In this document: piece after piece, positions 51,611-61,472 of the stretch
How positions within the stretch are numbered: position 1 is the stretch's first letter
Layout: each line of letters opens with the position of its first letter
Assembly: GCF_022812285.1 (NCBI RefSeq)
Contig: NZ_CP093300.1
Coordinates: forward strand, 310,001 to 374,000
Source of the DNA: Alkalihalobacillus sp. LMS39
GTDB lineage: Bacteria > Bacillota > Bacilli > Bacillales > Bacillaceae_F
Direction of reading: 5' to 3'
DNA: 64,000 nucleotides
Notes under the pieces: generated by a model
Told to the model about the DNA's origin: nothing
Databases searched by the model: none
Seen by the model: the letters and a program-made list of their open reading frames with translations, nothing else
Program-made: the position numbers and the translations under genes

Positions 51611-54600
51611 CGATTTGTTTCATTATAAACGTAATATATGTTCCTTTTCCGGGCTGGCTTGTTATTGTTAGGCCCGAACTGTTCAAATGCTTAAGGCGAC
51701 GGTTGATGTTATAAAGGCCGATTCCGTTTTTCTTGTTTGACTGTGGTTTTTGAAGTAGTGTAAGTAATTTCTTTTCCGAGATGCCTCGACCATTATCATG
51801 AATAGAGACGGTCAAATTGTCCATATGGTTGCTAATTGTAATCGTAATAATTCCTTCTATATCAGTAGATAACCCATGTTCTATAGAGTTTTCAACAAGA
51901 GGTTGGATTGAGAAAGGTAGTATATTTACTTCTGTTTCATCGGGAACATGAATATCCCATTGTACTCTAAAATCTACAGAGGATCTTTCTTGCATGATGT
52001 GAATATACTCTTTCGTAAATTTTATTTCGCTTTCAAGTGGAACGAAGCCATTTGTATTATTAAATTGGAAACATGTTTGTAAAAAATATGAAAAAGCTTC
52101 TGTCAGTTTTTTCATTCGTTCGGTATCGAATTCAGCTAAACTTAATATGGCATTTAGAGTATTAAATAAGAAGTGTGGCTGAATTTGAGCTTGGAGCCAA
52201 GCTGCTTCTATTCTTACGTTTTCTTCAGCAGTCTTTTTCAACCGGATTAAAGCTGAAATACGAGCTCTCAATTCTTCGGCGTGAACAGGTTTTGTAATAT
52301 AGTCATTTGCCCCAGATAGGAAGGCTGTTTGTATGTCTGCTGTTGAATTTTTGGCAGTGATAATAAGAACAGGTAACTCTGTGATTAAATGTGTTTTTCG
52401 AATTTCTTGAGTTAATTTATAACCGGACATACTTGGCATCATTACATCGGTGATAACTAAATCCCAATTTTCTTTCCTAAGTTGTAGCAGTGCGTCTTCG
52501 CCACTAAAAACTCCAAAAGTTGAATAGGTGGAATCCAATAAATTTTCTAAAACTTTAACATTAACAGGGTCGTCATCAACGAGTAAGATTTTACCTTGGT
52601 CAATGAAATCTCCTTTTTTCTTTGGAAAAAAAGGAGTCTCGTATTCGTAAGATGTCAACATTTTCGGGCTGTCTTGTTGGGCAGACTTGTTTGACAGTGG
52701 TAGAGAGAATGAAAATGTAGAACCCTTGCCTAACTCAGATTGAACTGAAATAGACCCTCCGTGCAATTCAACTAAATGTTTTGTAATATTTAATCCTAAT
52801 CCAATACCACCGGAATTTGAGGACATAGGGTTATTACCTTGTTCATAACGGTCGAAAATTCTTTTTTGAGTTTCTTTGTCCATGCCTGTACCTGGATCAG
52901 TGATATGGATGTATGCCTTCCCGTCTATTTCTTCTGCGAAGATTGTGATTGCTCCAACTTCAGTGTGCTTTATAGCATTATGAATGAGGTTGAACGAAAT
53001 TTGAATAAGTCGATTTTCATCTGCTAAAACTGAAGGGAATGATGGAGAAATTTTAATTTTGAAGGTAATTTCTTTTCCATCAACCATAAATTTTACGATA
53101 TCAATTACTCCAGTAAATATAGCATGAAGATTTACTGGCTGTTTTTCTATCGTAATTCTGTTTTCATTTATATTGTTTACTTCAATAAGGTCATTAGTTA
53201 GAATAGACATTCTTTGTCCAACACGAATTAGTAATTCTAAATTGGATTTAAATTCTTTATCTGTTCTATTCGATGTAAGTTCTTTCTCTAACAATGATTG
53301 TGCAATATTAATAATCCCATGGAGCGGGTTGCGTAATTCGTGTGATGTATTGACAAGAAAATCATCTTTTGATTGCAATGCGCGCTGGAGTTTTTGCGAT
53401 AGTGTTACTGTTTGTGCTACAGTTTGAAAATAACGTTTAAACCAAAAGACAGAAAAAAGCATGACGGCAAAAAAGTAATCTAGTGGATAAAATTCCATAT
53501 TCATTTCTAGATAATATTGAAAAGTATTAGCTGCGATATGAATGGTGACAGCTACAATGCCAAGTAGGATATAAATTCCATTTTCTAAGCCTTTACGAAC
53601 TGTCATAACAAATAACCAGGTAAGGGTTATCATTGGTATTAATAAAAAGAAGGTAAGAATGATCCTTGTCTGTAAAATGTATTCAAGTGGAGAAACAACC
53701 ACAAAGAAAATGTAAAGTGAAAGTACGACAGGTATGGGTTGAAAATAAAATCGCTTTGAATAAAAAGAAAGTAAATGCTTGCTAAATAAAAATATAAATA
53801 GAATGGTAGCTGGGAATGTTATGAAGTAAACTTTTGATATTTGTTCGTATTGTAACGGGATCACGTTTAACAGTAAACGGTGATCAGTAATGAAAACTGT
53901 TATTGATGCAAATAATAATAGGAACCCAAAATAGATTAATTCTTTTTGCTTTGGCCCTATTGTATATAGGATAAAAGCATATAAGCAATGGACTAAAAAG
54001 ATGACACCAATGGCAATCTCACTAACTACAGCAAGGGTGTCATGTTTCTGCATTAATTCCCCATCTCCAAGCTGTAAAGGGTGGTTAATTCCTCCTAACC
54101 GTCCTTTCATAGGAAAATGCGAAACTTGCAAAAGTAATTCAAGTTGGTTATCTTCTGTAAGGAAGGTCACAAATTCTGGTGCGAAAAGTCCTGAGTGTTC
54201 TTCTGCTAGGGTAGAGGCTTTCCCTTTTTCTGCAACGAGATTTCCATTTGCATAAAGTTTGTAGGCGGAATGGATATCAGATATTTTAAGACCGAATAGT
54301 CTTCGGTAATCTGTTTCTTCGAGAGAAATATCTAGGCGATACGTTCCATATTGAAACTCCTCTGTATATGTCCACCGCTCAAATGCAATTTCATAAATAG
54401 CGTCCCTGCTATCGGCTTCAAATGGTTCTACAAATTGATTCGGATAAAACTCCCACTCTCCTTCTAATGAGAAAATACTGTTATCAATAGAATGAATGTT
54501 TACATGACCTTTTTTTGCTTCAATTGAGGATGGTTGTTCGTGCAAGTGAATCCATAATACTCTTAAACTTAGTAAAAGGATAATGAAAAGAAGAATATAT

Positions 54601-54623
54601 AAAAAGGCTTTGTGTTTTCCCAT
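51600..54623 (-). CDS. Hybrid sensor kinase: 7TMR-DISM, HisKA kinase, receiver and LytS-type kinase
   Basis: Membrane sensor of 1007 aa. After an N-terminal helix, an extracellular 7TMR-DISM-type beta domain ([23 protein letters not shown]) leads into seven helices (about residues 205-400). The first kinase unit follows: H-box [15 protein letters not shown]-box [10 protein letters not shown], and [18 protein letters not shown]. Then a receiver ([30 protein letters not shown]) and a second, LytS-type unit ([41 protein letters not shown]). Two kinase units in one chain are unusual. The likely partner is the response regulator at 44715, with the adhesin gene between them. Confidence 0.93.
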   Translation of the reverse strand: MGKHKAFLYILLFIILLLSLRVLWIHLHEQPSSIEAKKGHVNIHSIDNSIFSLEGEWEFYPNQFVEPFEADSRDAIYEIAFERWTYTEEFQYGTYRLDISLEETDYRRLFGLKISDIHSAYKLYANGNLVAEKGKASTLAEEHSGLFAPEFVTFLTEDNQLELLLQVSHFPMKGRLGGINHPLQLGDGELMQKHDTLAVVSEIAIGVIFLVHCLYAFILYTIGPKQKELIYFGFLLLFASITVFITDHRLLLNVIPLQYEQISKVYFITFPATILFIFLFSKHLLSFYSKRFYFQPIPVVLSLYIFFVVVSPLEYILQTRIILTFFLLIPMITLTWLFVMTVRKGLENGIYILLGIVAVTIHIAANTFQYYLEMNMEFYPLDYFFAVMLFSVFWFKRYFQTVAQTVTLSQKLQRALQSKDDFLVNTSHELRNPLHGIINIAQSLLEKELTSNRTDKEFKSNLELLIRVGQRMSILTNDLIEVNNINENRITIEKQPVNLHAIFTGVIDIVKFMVDGKEITFKIKISPSFPSVLADENRLIQISFNLIHNAIKHTEVGAITIFAEEIDGKAYIHITDPGTGMDKETQKRIFDRYEQGNNPMSSNSGGIGLGLNITKHLVELHGGSISVQSELGKGSTFSFSLPLSNKSAQQDSPKMLTSYEYETPFFPKKKGDFIDQGKILLVDDDPVNVKVLENLLDSTYSTFGVFSGEDALLQLRKENWDLVITDVMMPSMSGYKLTQEIRKTHLITELPVLIITAKNSTADIQTAFLSGANDYITKPVHAEELRARISALIRLKKTAEENVRIEAAWLQAQIQPHFLFNTLNAILSLAEFDTERMKKLTEAFSYFLQTCFQFNNTNGFVPLESEIKFTKEYIHIMQERSSVDFRVQWDIHVPDETEVNILPFSIQPLVENSIEHGLSTDIEGIITITISNHMDNLTVSIHDNGRGISEKKLLTLLQKPQSNKKNGIGLYNINRRLKHLNSSGLTITSQPGKGTYITFIMKQIEKD

Positions 54624-54679
54624 TTAATTCACCATTATGTATAAATTCTCTAACTTGAAGAGTTATGTAGTGTTTACAG

Positions 54680-54713
54680 AAGGAAGTGCTAATTTTAGCA
54701 CTTCCTTTTTTTA
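54680..54713 (+). terminator. Plus-strand terminator upstream of the Ugp operon
   Basis: AGGAAGTGCTAA and its complement with seven T. No plus-strand gene lies upstream, so it may insulate the operon from antisense read-through or be a leader terminator. Confidence 0.75.
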
Positions 54714-54778
54714 GGTAGATCTATAAGATCTAAACATACCATAGAGTGAATAATATCTCAATATCTATTAACTATTTA

Positions 54779-54808
54779 TTAACAAAATATCCGTAATGCC
54801 TTAATAAT
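54779..54808 (+). promoter_or_regulatory. Probable sigma-A promoter of the Ugp operon
   Basis: TTAACA (54779-54784), an 18-base spacer and AATAAT (54803-54808), about 50 bases before the ATPase start. Confidence 0.5.
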
Positions 54809-54858
54809 CGTTTGGTAGGATAACGTTTGTAAGCATAAAGGGTAAGGGGGCTTAGTAA

Positions 54859-55959
54859 TTGGATATCCGCTTAGAAAATGTATCCATGGTATTCAATGGT
54901 GTAACCGCAGTGAATCAAGTAACAACTACGATAAAAGAAGGAGAGTTAGTTAGTTTATTAGGACCGAGTGGTTGTGGGAAAAGTACAATGTTAATGCTTT
55001 TGTCTGGGTTATATCAACCGAGTTCGGGTTCGATTTATTTTGGAGATAAAAATGTAACAAAAGTGGAAGCGGAAAAAAGAGGCATTGGTATGGTGTTTCA
55101 AAATTATGCACTTTACCCACATTTGTCTGTGTTAAAAAATATTATGTTTCCATTAAAAATGCAAAAAGTTCCAAAGCAAGAAGCATTAGAACGGGCGATG
55201 GATATGGCGCGTCTCGTGCAAATTGATCATTTAGTTGACCGAAAACCAGGACAGCTTTCAGGTGGGCAGCAACAACGTGTGGCGATTGCTCGGGCTCTAG
55301 TGAAGAAACCGAAGCTACTATTGCTAGATGAGCCGTTGTCAAACTTAGATGCGAGATTACGTCTTGAAATGCGAGAGGAAATCCGCAGAATTCAACAGGA
55401 AGTCGGGATTACGGCTGTTTTCGTGACACATGATCAAGAAGAAGCCTTGAGTATTTCTGATCGGGTCATGCTGATGAAGGACGGTATTATTCAACAAGAT
55501 AGCCACCCACAAGAAATGTACAGAAATCCAGTAAATGAGTTTGTTGCAAAGTTTCTAGGAAATCCACCTATTAATGTGCTACAGGCAAGCTTTGTCGCTA
55601 ATGAGTGGAAAGTGGGAGAGCATAGTATTTCATTTACTGATACTTTACAACAACTCCATATTGGAATCCGGCCAGAAGATTTTTATTTAGAAGAGGAGTC
55701 ATCCGCTTTCTTGCGTGGTCGTGTAACGCATATTGAGACGATTGGAAGAGATACGTTACTACGTTTGGATTGTGGGAAGGAATCGGTGCGAGCACTTGTT
55801 GATCCTGAAGCCAATCTTCATGTGGATGATATCGTTCATCTCGGAGTCAAACAAGATAAGGTCCTTTATTTTAATGGGGAAACGGGAGAGCGAGTACTTT
55901 CTGGAAAGGAAAGGAGTTATCATCTTGGAATTGAAACCGACATGGAAAAGCACGCTTAA
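54859..55959 (+). CDS. ugpC: UgpC/MsmX-type ABC ATPase
   Basis: ATPase of CUT1 sugar or glycerol-phosphate importers, 366 aa. Walker A is GPSGCGKST, the Q-loop is VFQNYALYPHLSV, the signature is LSGGQQQRVAIARAL, Walker B is LLLLDEPLSNLD, and the H-loop is VTHDQEEAL. The C-terminal third is the regulatory MOP-like domain (IGIRPEDF). The TTG start follows AAGGGGG. It is the only ATPase of this class in the window, while three CUT1 permease pairs are present, so it may serve all of them, as MsmX does in B. subtilis. Confidence 0.93.
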   Translation: MDIRLENVSMVFNGVTAVNQVTTTIKEGELVSLLGPSGCGKSTMLMLLSGLYQPSSGSIYFGDKNVTKVEAEKRGIGMVFQNYALYPHLSVLKNIMFPLKMQKVPKQEALERAMDMARLVQIDHLVDRKPGQLSGGQQQRVAIARALVKKPKLLLLDEPLSNLDARLRLEMREEIRRIQQEVGITAVFVTHDQEEALSISDRVMLMKDGIIQQDSHPQEMYRNPVNEFVAKFLGNPPINVLQASFVANEWKVGEHSISFTDTLQQLHIGIRPEDFYLEEESSAFLRGRVTHIETIGRDTLLRLDCGKESVRALVDPEANLHVDDIVHLGVKQDKVLYFNGETGERVLSGKERSYHLGIETDMEKHA

Positions 55960-56818
55960 AGCTTTTTTATATTTACTTCCGGCGTTAATTATCCTTGGGG
56001 TTTTTAACATTTATCCAATTGTAAAATCTTTTTTAATGAGTTTATATACAGACTATGACTACTGGAATGATGTCGTGTATGCATATGGATTTGATAATTA
56101 TATTGCTTTATGGAAGGATGAATCATTTCGACGTGCCCTTTTAAATACATTGCTTTTTGTCCTTGGTGTTGTCCCTATTTCCATTGTTTTATCATTGGCG
56201 ATTGCGATGTTATTAAATACAAATATTAAAATTCGCGGGTTTTTCCGAACGATTTATTTTTTACCTTTTGTTACATCGGTTGTCGCCGTTGCGATTGTAT
56301 GGAGTTGGATTTTTCATTCGGATTATGGGATTATAAATTATTTCCTTGGGTTAGTAGGGATTGATGCAATTAAGTGGATTACTGATCCGACTTATGCGAT
56401 GCCTGCATTAATTATATTAAGTGTCTGGAAAGGTCTTGGCTTTAATATCATTCTTTTTTTAGCGGGTTTGCAAAATATTAATAAACAATATTATTTAGCC
56501 GCTAGAGTGGACGGTGCTTCTGCTTGGCAACGTTTAAAAACAATAACGATTCCATTGCTTTCACCAACGACGTTTTTTGTGTCGATTATTTCCATTATTA
56601 GTGCATTTAAAGTATTTGATGAAATCTTCGCGTTATTTGGTGGCCGGCCTGGACCGGGAGGAAGTACGTTAACGGTTGTTTATTATGTGTACCAGAAATT
56701 TTATGAAGAGTGGGAGTTTGGACTTGCTTCGGCAGCAGCCTACATGCTGTTTATCGTAATTTTTATTTTTACACTTGTTCAGCTTTATATAGGTAAGAAA
56801 AAAGTCCATTACAGTTAG
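55925..56818 (+). CDS. CUT1-type ABC permease, UgpA-like
   Basis: Six-helix permease of 297 aa. The first helix is FLYLLPALIILGVFNIYPIV, and the EAA loop is YLAARVDGASAWQRLKTITIPLL. The TTG start at 55925 is chosen because AAAGGAG lies 8 bases upstream. The frame is open much further up inside the ATPase gene, but that part is not coding. It overlaps the ATPase gene by 35 bases, indicating tight coupling. Confidence 0.9.
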   Translation: MELKPTWKSTLKAFLYLLPALIILGVFNIYPIVKSFLMSLYTDYDYWNDVVYAYGFDNYIALWKDESFRRALLNTLLFVLGVVPISIVLSLAIAMLLNTNIKIRGFFRTIYFLPFVTSVVAVAIVWSWIFHSDYGIINYFLGLVGIDAIKWITDPTYAMPALIILSVWKGLGFNIILFLAGLQNINKQYYLAARVDGASAWQRLKTITIPLLSPTTFFVSIISIISAFKVFDEIFALFGGRPGPGGSTLTVVYYVYQKFYEEWEFGLASAAAYMLFIVIFIFTLVQLYIGKKKVHYS

Positions 56819-56828
56819 GGGGTTCAAG

Positions 56829-57653
56829 ATGGTAAAAAGTATGTTGCTTAAAGTATTGATATATACCTTATTATCCATTGGTGCCATTTTGATGATTTTA
56901 CCTTTTGCATGGATGATTAGCACAGCGTTGAAAGCACCAAATGAAGTGATGTCAATGCCACCTATATGGATTCCAAGTGAGATTAGATGGGATAACTTTA
57001 CTAAAGCTTTAGATGTTGCCCCGTTTGGACGTTATTTTATCAATAGCATCATTGTCACGGTCGTTAGTACGATTGGAGAGTTAATTACAGCGATTCTCGC
57101 AGCCTTTGCGTTTTCGAAAATGAAATTTTATGGCCGAGATGTTTTGTTTGCAGTTTTATTAGGTACGATGATGGTCCCAGGAGAAGTGTTGTTAATCCCT
57201 AATTTTGTTACTTTATCAAATTTAGGTTGGATTGACAGTTATAACGCTTTAATTATTCCGTGGATCGCTAGTATTTTCTCTATCTTTTTATTACGTCAAT
57301 ATTTCTTAGGAATTCCTGAGCAATTGGCGTACGCGGCAAAAGTTGATGGTTGTGGGGACTTTAAGTTTCTATGGTACATTATGGTTCCATTAGCGAAACC
57401 AGCGCTTATTACGATCGGGTTGTTAAAAGTAATTGGGAGTTGGAATGCGTTTTTATGGCCGCTTATTGTAACGAACTCTCGAGAGTTGCGAACGTTGCCA
57501 GTTGGTTTATCGGCTTTTACAACGGAAGCCGGGACAAGTTATGAGCTGTTAATGGCGGCCTCATGTATGGTTGTGTTGCCGATTGTTATTTTATTTTTCT
57601 TTATGCAAAAACAAATTGTAGAAGGTGTCTCAAGATCTGGCGTGAAAGGATAG
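56829..57653 (+). CDS. CUT1-type ABC permease, UgpE-like
   Basis: Partner permease of 274 aa with six helices, EAA loop PEQLAYAAKVDGCGDFKFL and a C-terminal FFFMQKQIVEGVSRSGVKG. The ATG follows a GGGGG tract by 5-6 bases, 10 bases after the upstream stop. It forms the membrane channel with the UgpA-like subunit and is powered by the adjacent ATPase. Confidence 0.92.
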   Translation: MVKSMLLKVLIYTLLSIGAILMILPFAWMISTALKAPNEVMSMPPIWIPSEIRWDNFTKALDVAPFGRYFINSIIVTVVSTIGELITAILAAFAFSKMKFYGRDVLFAVLLGTMMVPGEVLLIPNFVTLSNLGWIDSYNALIIPWIASIFSIFLLRQYFLGIPEQLAYAAKVDGCGDFKFLWYIMVPLAKPALITIGLLKVIGSWNAFLWPLIVTNSRELRTLPVGLSAFTTEAGTSYELLMAASCMVVLPIVILFFFMQKQIVEGVSRSGVKG

Positions 57654-57741
57654 CGCTTTGACTAAAGTAGGAGGTGATGAACAACCGTTCGTCAGGTGAG
57701 TTTTCACTTTATATTTTGGATAAAAAAAGGAGGAATTGTAG

Positions 57742-59070
57742 ATGAAGAAGTTTTTACTTTCATTTGTAACAATGGCAGTTGTATTAACGGGTTGTGGAGG
57801 TGGAGGTTCTGAGCCGACTTCAAGTGAACCTGCAAGTGAGCTACAAAATGATACAGAACCGACAACGGAAGCAGAAGTTAAGCTAGATTCACCAGTCGAA
57901 ATTGATTTTTGGCATGCAATGAGTGGTGGCCATGAAGAATCGCTTCAAGCGATTGTTGAAGAGTTCAATGCGAATTCAGAGTTTATTACTGTTAAGGCCG
58001 TAAACCAAGGTTCTTATGATGATTTACAGCAAAAGATTATGGCAGCTGCGAAAGCAAAAGGGTTACCAGCAATTTCTCAAGTGACGACAAATGTTGTTCC
58101 GGAATATATTGCAAATGATTTTATTACACCATTGGACTCATATATGAATCATGAAACAAATGGCATGAGCGATGAAGAAGTATCAGATATTGTTGATATT
58201 TTTAAAGAATCGTCAACATGGGATGGCACAATGTATAGCATTCCATTTAGTAAAAGTACGAGAATTTTATATTACAATTCAGGTTTGTTAGAAGAACATA
58301 GTCTTGATGTTCCGAAAACATGGGAGGATGTTCGTACGATTGCTGAAACAGTGACAAAAGATGGTGTTGTCGGCATGGGTTTTGAAAATTCATTTGAAAT
58401 GGAATTTGAATCGATTCTTCGTCAAATGGGTGGAGAGTATGTAGATGAAGCGGCATTAGAGGCAAAGTTTGCTTCTGAAAAAGGAATTGCAGCTCTTCAA
58501 CTGATTAAAGATATGGTCGTTGAAGGAATTGCCCGTACAGCTGGGGAAGATGGATACATGTCAAATCCGTTTGGACGAGGAGATGTAGCGATGTATATCG
58601 GTTCATCTGCAGGAATTCCGCATGTTCGCGGTGCGGCGGAAGGAAATATTGAATGGTCTGCAACTGTTTTACCTACGTATGAAGGGGTAGCAGCTACACC
58701 ATTTGCAGGAAATGATATTGTTATGTACAATCAATCTTCCGAAGAAGAACAACTCGCTGCATGGGAGTTTATGAAATACTTAATTAGCACAGATGTTACA
58801 GCACAGTGGGCACAAGATTCTGGGTACTTACCAGTGCGATATTCAGCGATGGAGTTAGATTCTTATCGCGCGTTTATTGAAGAATTCCCAGAGCATGGTG
58901 CAGGTGAGCAACAATTTGATGCAGGCTACTTCTCGGCTCGAGTAGCTGGTGGAAATGCTGTTCGTAATATCATTCTTGAAGAACTAGAAAACATTATGCT
59001 TGATCGAAAAACAGTAGAAGAAGGCTTACAATCTGCCGAAGACCAAGCAAATGACGTACTTAAAAAATAA
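57742..59070 (+). CDS. ABC solute-binding lipoprotein, UgpB-like
   Basis: Binding protein of 442 aa. The lipobox is VLTGC (cysteine at residue 19), followed by a Ser/Glu/Thr-rich linker. The mature domain starts IDFWHAMSGGHEESLQAIVEEF and continues VNQGSYDDLQQKIMAAAKAK, both resembling glycerol-3-phosphate-binding UgpB. FSKSTRILYYNSGLLEEHSL and PFAGNDIVMYNQSSEEEQLA are further family segments. AAAGGAGGA precedes the ATG. It completes a full UgpCAEB importer, probably for glycerol phosphate or glycerophosphodiesters. Confidence 0.9.
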   Translation: MKKFLLSFVTMAVVLTGCGGGGSEPTSSEPASELQNDTEPTTEAEVKLDSPVEIDFWHAMSGGHEESLQAIVEEFNANSEFITVKAVNQGSYDDLQQKIMAAAKAKGLPAISQVTTNVVPEYIANDFITPLDSYMNHETNGMSDEEVSDIVDIFKESSTWDGTMYSIPFSKSTRILYYNSGLLEEHSLDVPKTWEDVRTIAETVTKDGVVGMGFENSFEMEFESILRQMGGEYVDEAALEAKFASEKGIAALQLIKDMVVEGIARTAGEDGYMSNPFGRGDVAMYIGSSAGIPHVRGAAEGNIEWSATVLPTYEGVAATPFAGNDIVMYNQSSEEEQLAAWEFMKYLISTDVTAQWAQDSGYLPVRYSAMELDSYRAFIEEFPEHGAGEQQFDAGYFSARVAGGNAVRNIILEELENIMLDRKTVEEGLQSAEDQANDVLKK

Positions 59071-59078
59071 TAAAAACA

Positions 59079-59109
59079 GAAACAAGGAGTCTCTTAGATT
59101 CCTTGTTTC
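59079..59109 (+). terminator. Hairpin between binding protein and MBL gene
   Basis: GAAACAAGGA and its complement with an 11-base loop, then CTTTT. It is probably a partial terminator or mRNA stabiliser that favours the binding protein. Confidence 0.6.
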
Positions 59110-59129
59110 CTTTTACAAGGGGAGAGTAT

Positions 59130-60500
59130 ATGAAAACGACAATTCAATTTTGGGGTGGGCTGAAGACGATTGGTGGGAATATTGCAACCATTGAATATGG
59201 AAAAGACAGGGTTGTCTTTGATTTTGGTCTTGTGTATGATCCAGCCACTCATGTGTTAGACCACCATATTAAGCTCCGTGAATACACTCGGATCGTGGAC
59301 TCGATTAAATTAGGCTTAATTCCCGCTATGCCGGGTATTTATGCAAAAGAAGAACTTGAAAAGGACAAAGTGGGAAACATCCAACATATCCCACCGGCAA
59401 CTGACGAACAAAACACGGCGGTTTTTTTATCGCATTTACATTTAGACCATATTGGTGCGATGGGATGGATAGCCCCAACGATTCCTGTATATTTATCAGA
59501 GCACTCATTGCAGCTTTATCGAACATTAGCAGAAATCGGAGAAGGAGTGGACGGTAATCGTGAGTATGAGCCTTGTTTTTACAAAAAGCCGGTTGAGGTT
59601 GGTAATATAACGGTGACGCCGCTTCAAGTAGACCATGATGTGTATGGTGCGACATCTTACCATATTAAAACACCAGATGGCACGCTTTTATATTCAGGAG
59701 ATATTCGAATGCATGGTCAACATCCTGAATGGAATAAACAGTGGATTGAAGATGCAAGAAAGCTTGGTGTCGATGTATTGCTTATTGAAGGAACGACATT
59801 ACATCCAACAATGGACGAACAAAAAAATAGCGAGGAACGACTTTCAGAAAGAGAGCTTCCTGCTTATGTGAATCGAATGGGTGTTAAGTGTAAAGGTGTT
59901 ATGGTGATTAATTTTTATCATCGGAATGTAGACCGAATTCAAAATTTTTATGAGGCAGCAACGGCGTTAGGACGAACACTTGTATTAGAACCGAAAACCG
60001 CTTATATTGCAAGTCGACATTTACCAGACATTGAGTTTCAGATTTTTGAACAAGAAAGAGTAGAAGTGAAGAAAGAGAGCTGGGAGATAGGTTTATGCGA
60101 GGATTATGAAGTGATAACAGCATGCGAGATAAACAAAGAACCTGACAAATTTATGTTGGAAAATAGTTATCCATACATACTCGATTTACTAGATATTCAA
60201 CTCGATTCTGCTTATTACATTCATGCAAATGGGATTCCGCTCGGTTCGTTTGACCCGGCGTATTACAATTTGCTTCGTTTTCTTGAACGTTATGGAGTGG
60301 AGTTCCATTCATTAAATATATCTGGACATGCGTATCCTGAAGATTTAGTGAGTGTCGTGGAACAGCTGAAGCCTAATTATATGATTCCTTGGCATTCCTA
60401 TCATCCTGAGTTGTTGAGTGTCAATGAAATTAAAACAATCCTTCCACGGTATGGAGTGTGTTATGAGCTAGACAATCATATGTTGTTCGAGAGAAAATAA
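59130..60500 (+). CDS. Metallo-beta-lactamase-fold hydrolase, RNase J-like
   Basis: Metal-dependent hydrolase of 456 aa. The signature is FLSHLHLDHIGAMG. Further metal ligands appear in LQVDHDVYGATSY, YSGDIRMHGQHPEW and MIPWHSYHPE. ISGHAYPEDL resembles the beta-CASP-type C-terminal metal region, but the protein is shorter and more divergent than RNase J. The ATG at 59130 has AAGGGGAG upstream. Being the fifth gene of the Ugp operon, it could be a phosphodiesterase acting on the imported compound (inference). A nuclease role cannot be excluded. Confidence 0.82.
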   Translation: MKTTIQFWGGLKTIGGNIATIEYGKDRVVFDFGLVYDPATHVLDHHIKLREYTRIVDSIKLGLIPAMPGIYAKEELEKDKVGNIQHIPPATDEQNTAVFLSHLHLDHIGAMGWIAPTIPVYLSEHSLQLYRTLAEIGEGVDGNREYEPCFYKKPVEVGNITVTPLQVDHDVYGATSYHIKTPDGTLLYSGDIRMHGQHPEWNKQWIEDARKLGVDVLLIEGTTLHPTMDEQKNSEERLSERELPAYVNRMGVKCKGVMVINFYHRNVDRIQNFYEAATALGRTLVLEPKTAYIASRHLPDIEFQIFEQERVEVKKESWEIGLCEDYEVITACEINKEPDKFMLENSYPYILDLLDIQLDSAYYIHANGIPLGSFDPAYYNLLRFLERYGVEFHSLNISGHAYPEDLVSVVEQLKPNYMIPWHSYHPELLSVNEIKTILPRYGVCYELDNHMLFERK

Positions 60501-60523
60501 CAGGGGTTGAAAGGAGCGATAGA

Positions 60524-61342
60524 ATGCTAGCGAATTATAAAGTTGTTGTTTTTGATTTAGATGGAACATTATATGAAGGAACAGACCATTTTGACTATTA
60601 TGCGGACATGTTGCAACAACAGGTCCCAGTAGAACACAGAGAATCATTTAAGCGGGACTATCAACAAATAAAAGAAGGTACACATATTGTTTCTGTTGGA
60701 AAAGTTTATGACGTCGATCGTGACTTCGTATTAACGATTGACCCTATCAACTTTAATGTGACACAAGCTCACACATGGGAAGGTGAAGCTTTAAGCGAGG
60801 GAAAGGTAGAAAAACTCTATCATCAGCCTCTTTCTTTTAATTTTGATAAAACCGTCGCGATCGGGGATGGCTGGTGGCTTCCTTTTGTTGTGGCAAAGCA
60901 TTATGGGGTCGCTGATTGTTATCCAAGTTATGTTGCGACAAAAGAATATATGGTGTCGGACAAATTTTCGTTGACGCCACTTTCTGGGTTGGCTGAGCAG
61001 TTGAAAAAACTAAAGGAACAAACACATATCGTCCTTATGACAAATAGTGAAGAAGAGGATGTCCAGCGTTTGCTTTCCCATTTGCAGTTAGAAATGGTTT
61101 TTGAACACGTCATTACGTCAGCACAAAAGCCGACAAATGCAATAAAACATTTTCAAGACATAGTAGATTATTATAATGTGAGGACAGAAGAAGTCGTGTC
61201 GGTAGGGGATAACTTTATTAATGAAATTTCCCCTGCCCTAGCTCTTGGCATCCGTGGCATATATATTACAAACAACCGTACTCAGTTTTCGCATTCCTCT
61301 TATAGCGTTGTGCCTTCAGTGATGGCTTGTTTTACGAGATAA
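60524..61342 (+). CDS. HAD superfamily phosphatase
   Basis: Cytoplasmic phosphatase of 272 aa. Motif I is VVFDLDGTLYEG. Motif II is VLMTNSEEEDV. Motif III is the lysine in SAQKPTNA. Motif IV is VSVGDNFINEISPA. The cap lies between motifs I and II. AAGGAG precedes the ATG at 60524, 23 bases after the MBL gene. It ends the Ugp operon. The first Ugp-like operon also carries a HAD phosphatase, from a different subfamily, so dephosphorylation of the imported substrate seems part of both pathways. Confidence 0.85.
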   Translation: MLANYKVVVFDLDGTLYEGTDHFDYYADMLQQQVPVEHRESFKRDYQQIKEGTHIVSVGKVYDVDRDFVLTIDPINFNVTQAHTWEGEALSEGKVEKLYHQPLSFNFDKTVAIGDGWWLPFVVAKHYGVADCYPSYVATKEYMVSDKFSLTPLSGLAEQLKKLKEQTHIVLMTNSEEEDVQRLLSHLQLEMVFEHVITSAQKPTNAIKHFQDIVDYYNVRTEEVVSVGDNFINEISPALALGIRGIYITNNRTQFSHSSYSVVPSVMACFTR

Positions 61343-61472
61343 GAGTTGGGAAAATCCGTTCGAGAGTTGTCCAAGATACTAGCGTAATTTGCCAAATACT
61401 AGACTACTACCGTTTCTATGAAATCAAAAAAGACATACAGTATCTCATCAAGTGAAAAGGAGTTGATGAGTA

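Noticed and set aside
55733-55924. Longer N-terminus of the UgpA-like permease
   Set aside because: The extra frame lies inside the ATPase gene, codes for no permease-like sequence, and a good ribosome site precedes the TTG at 55925.
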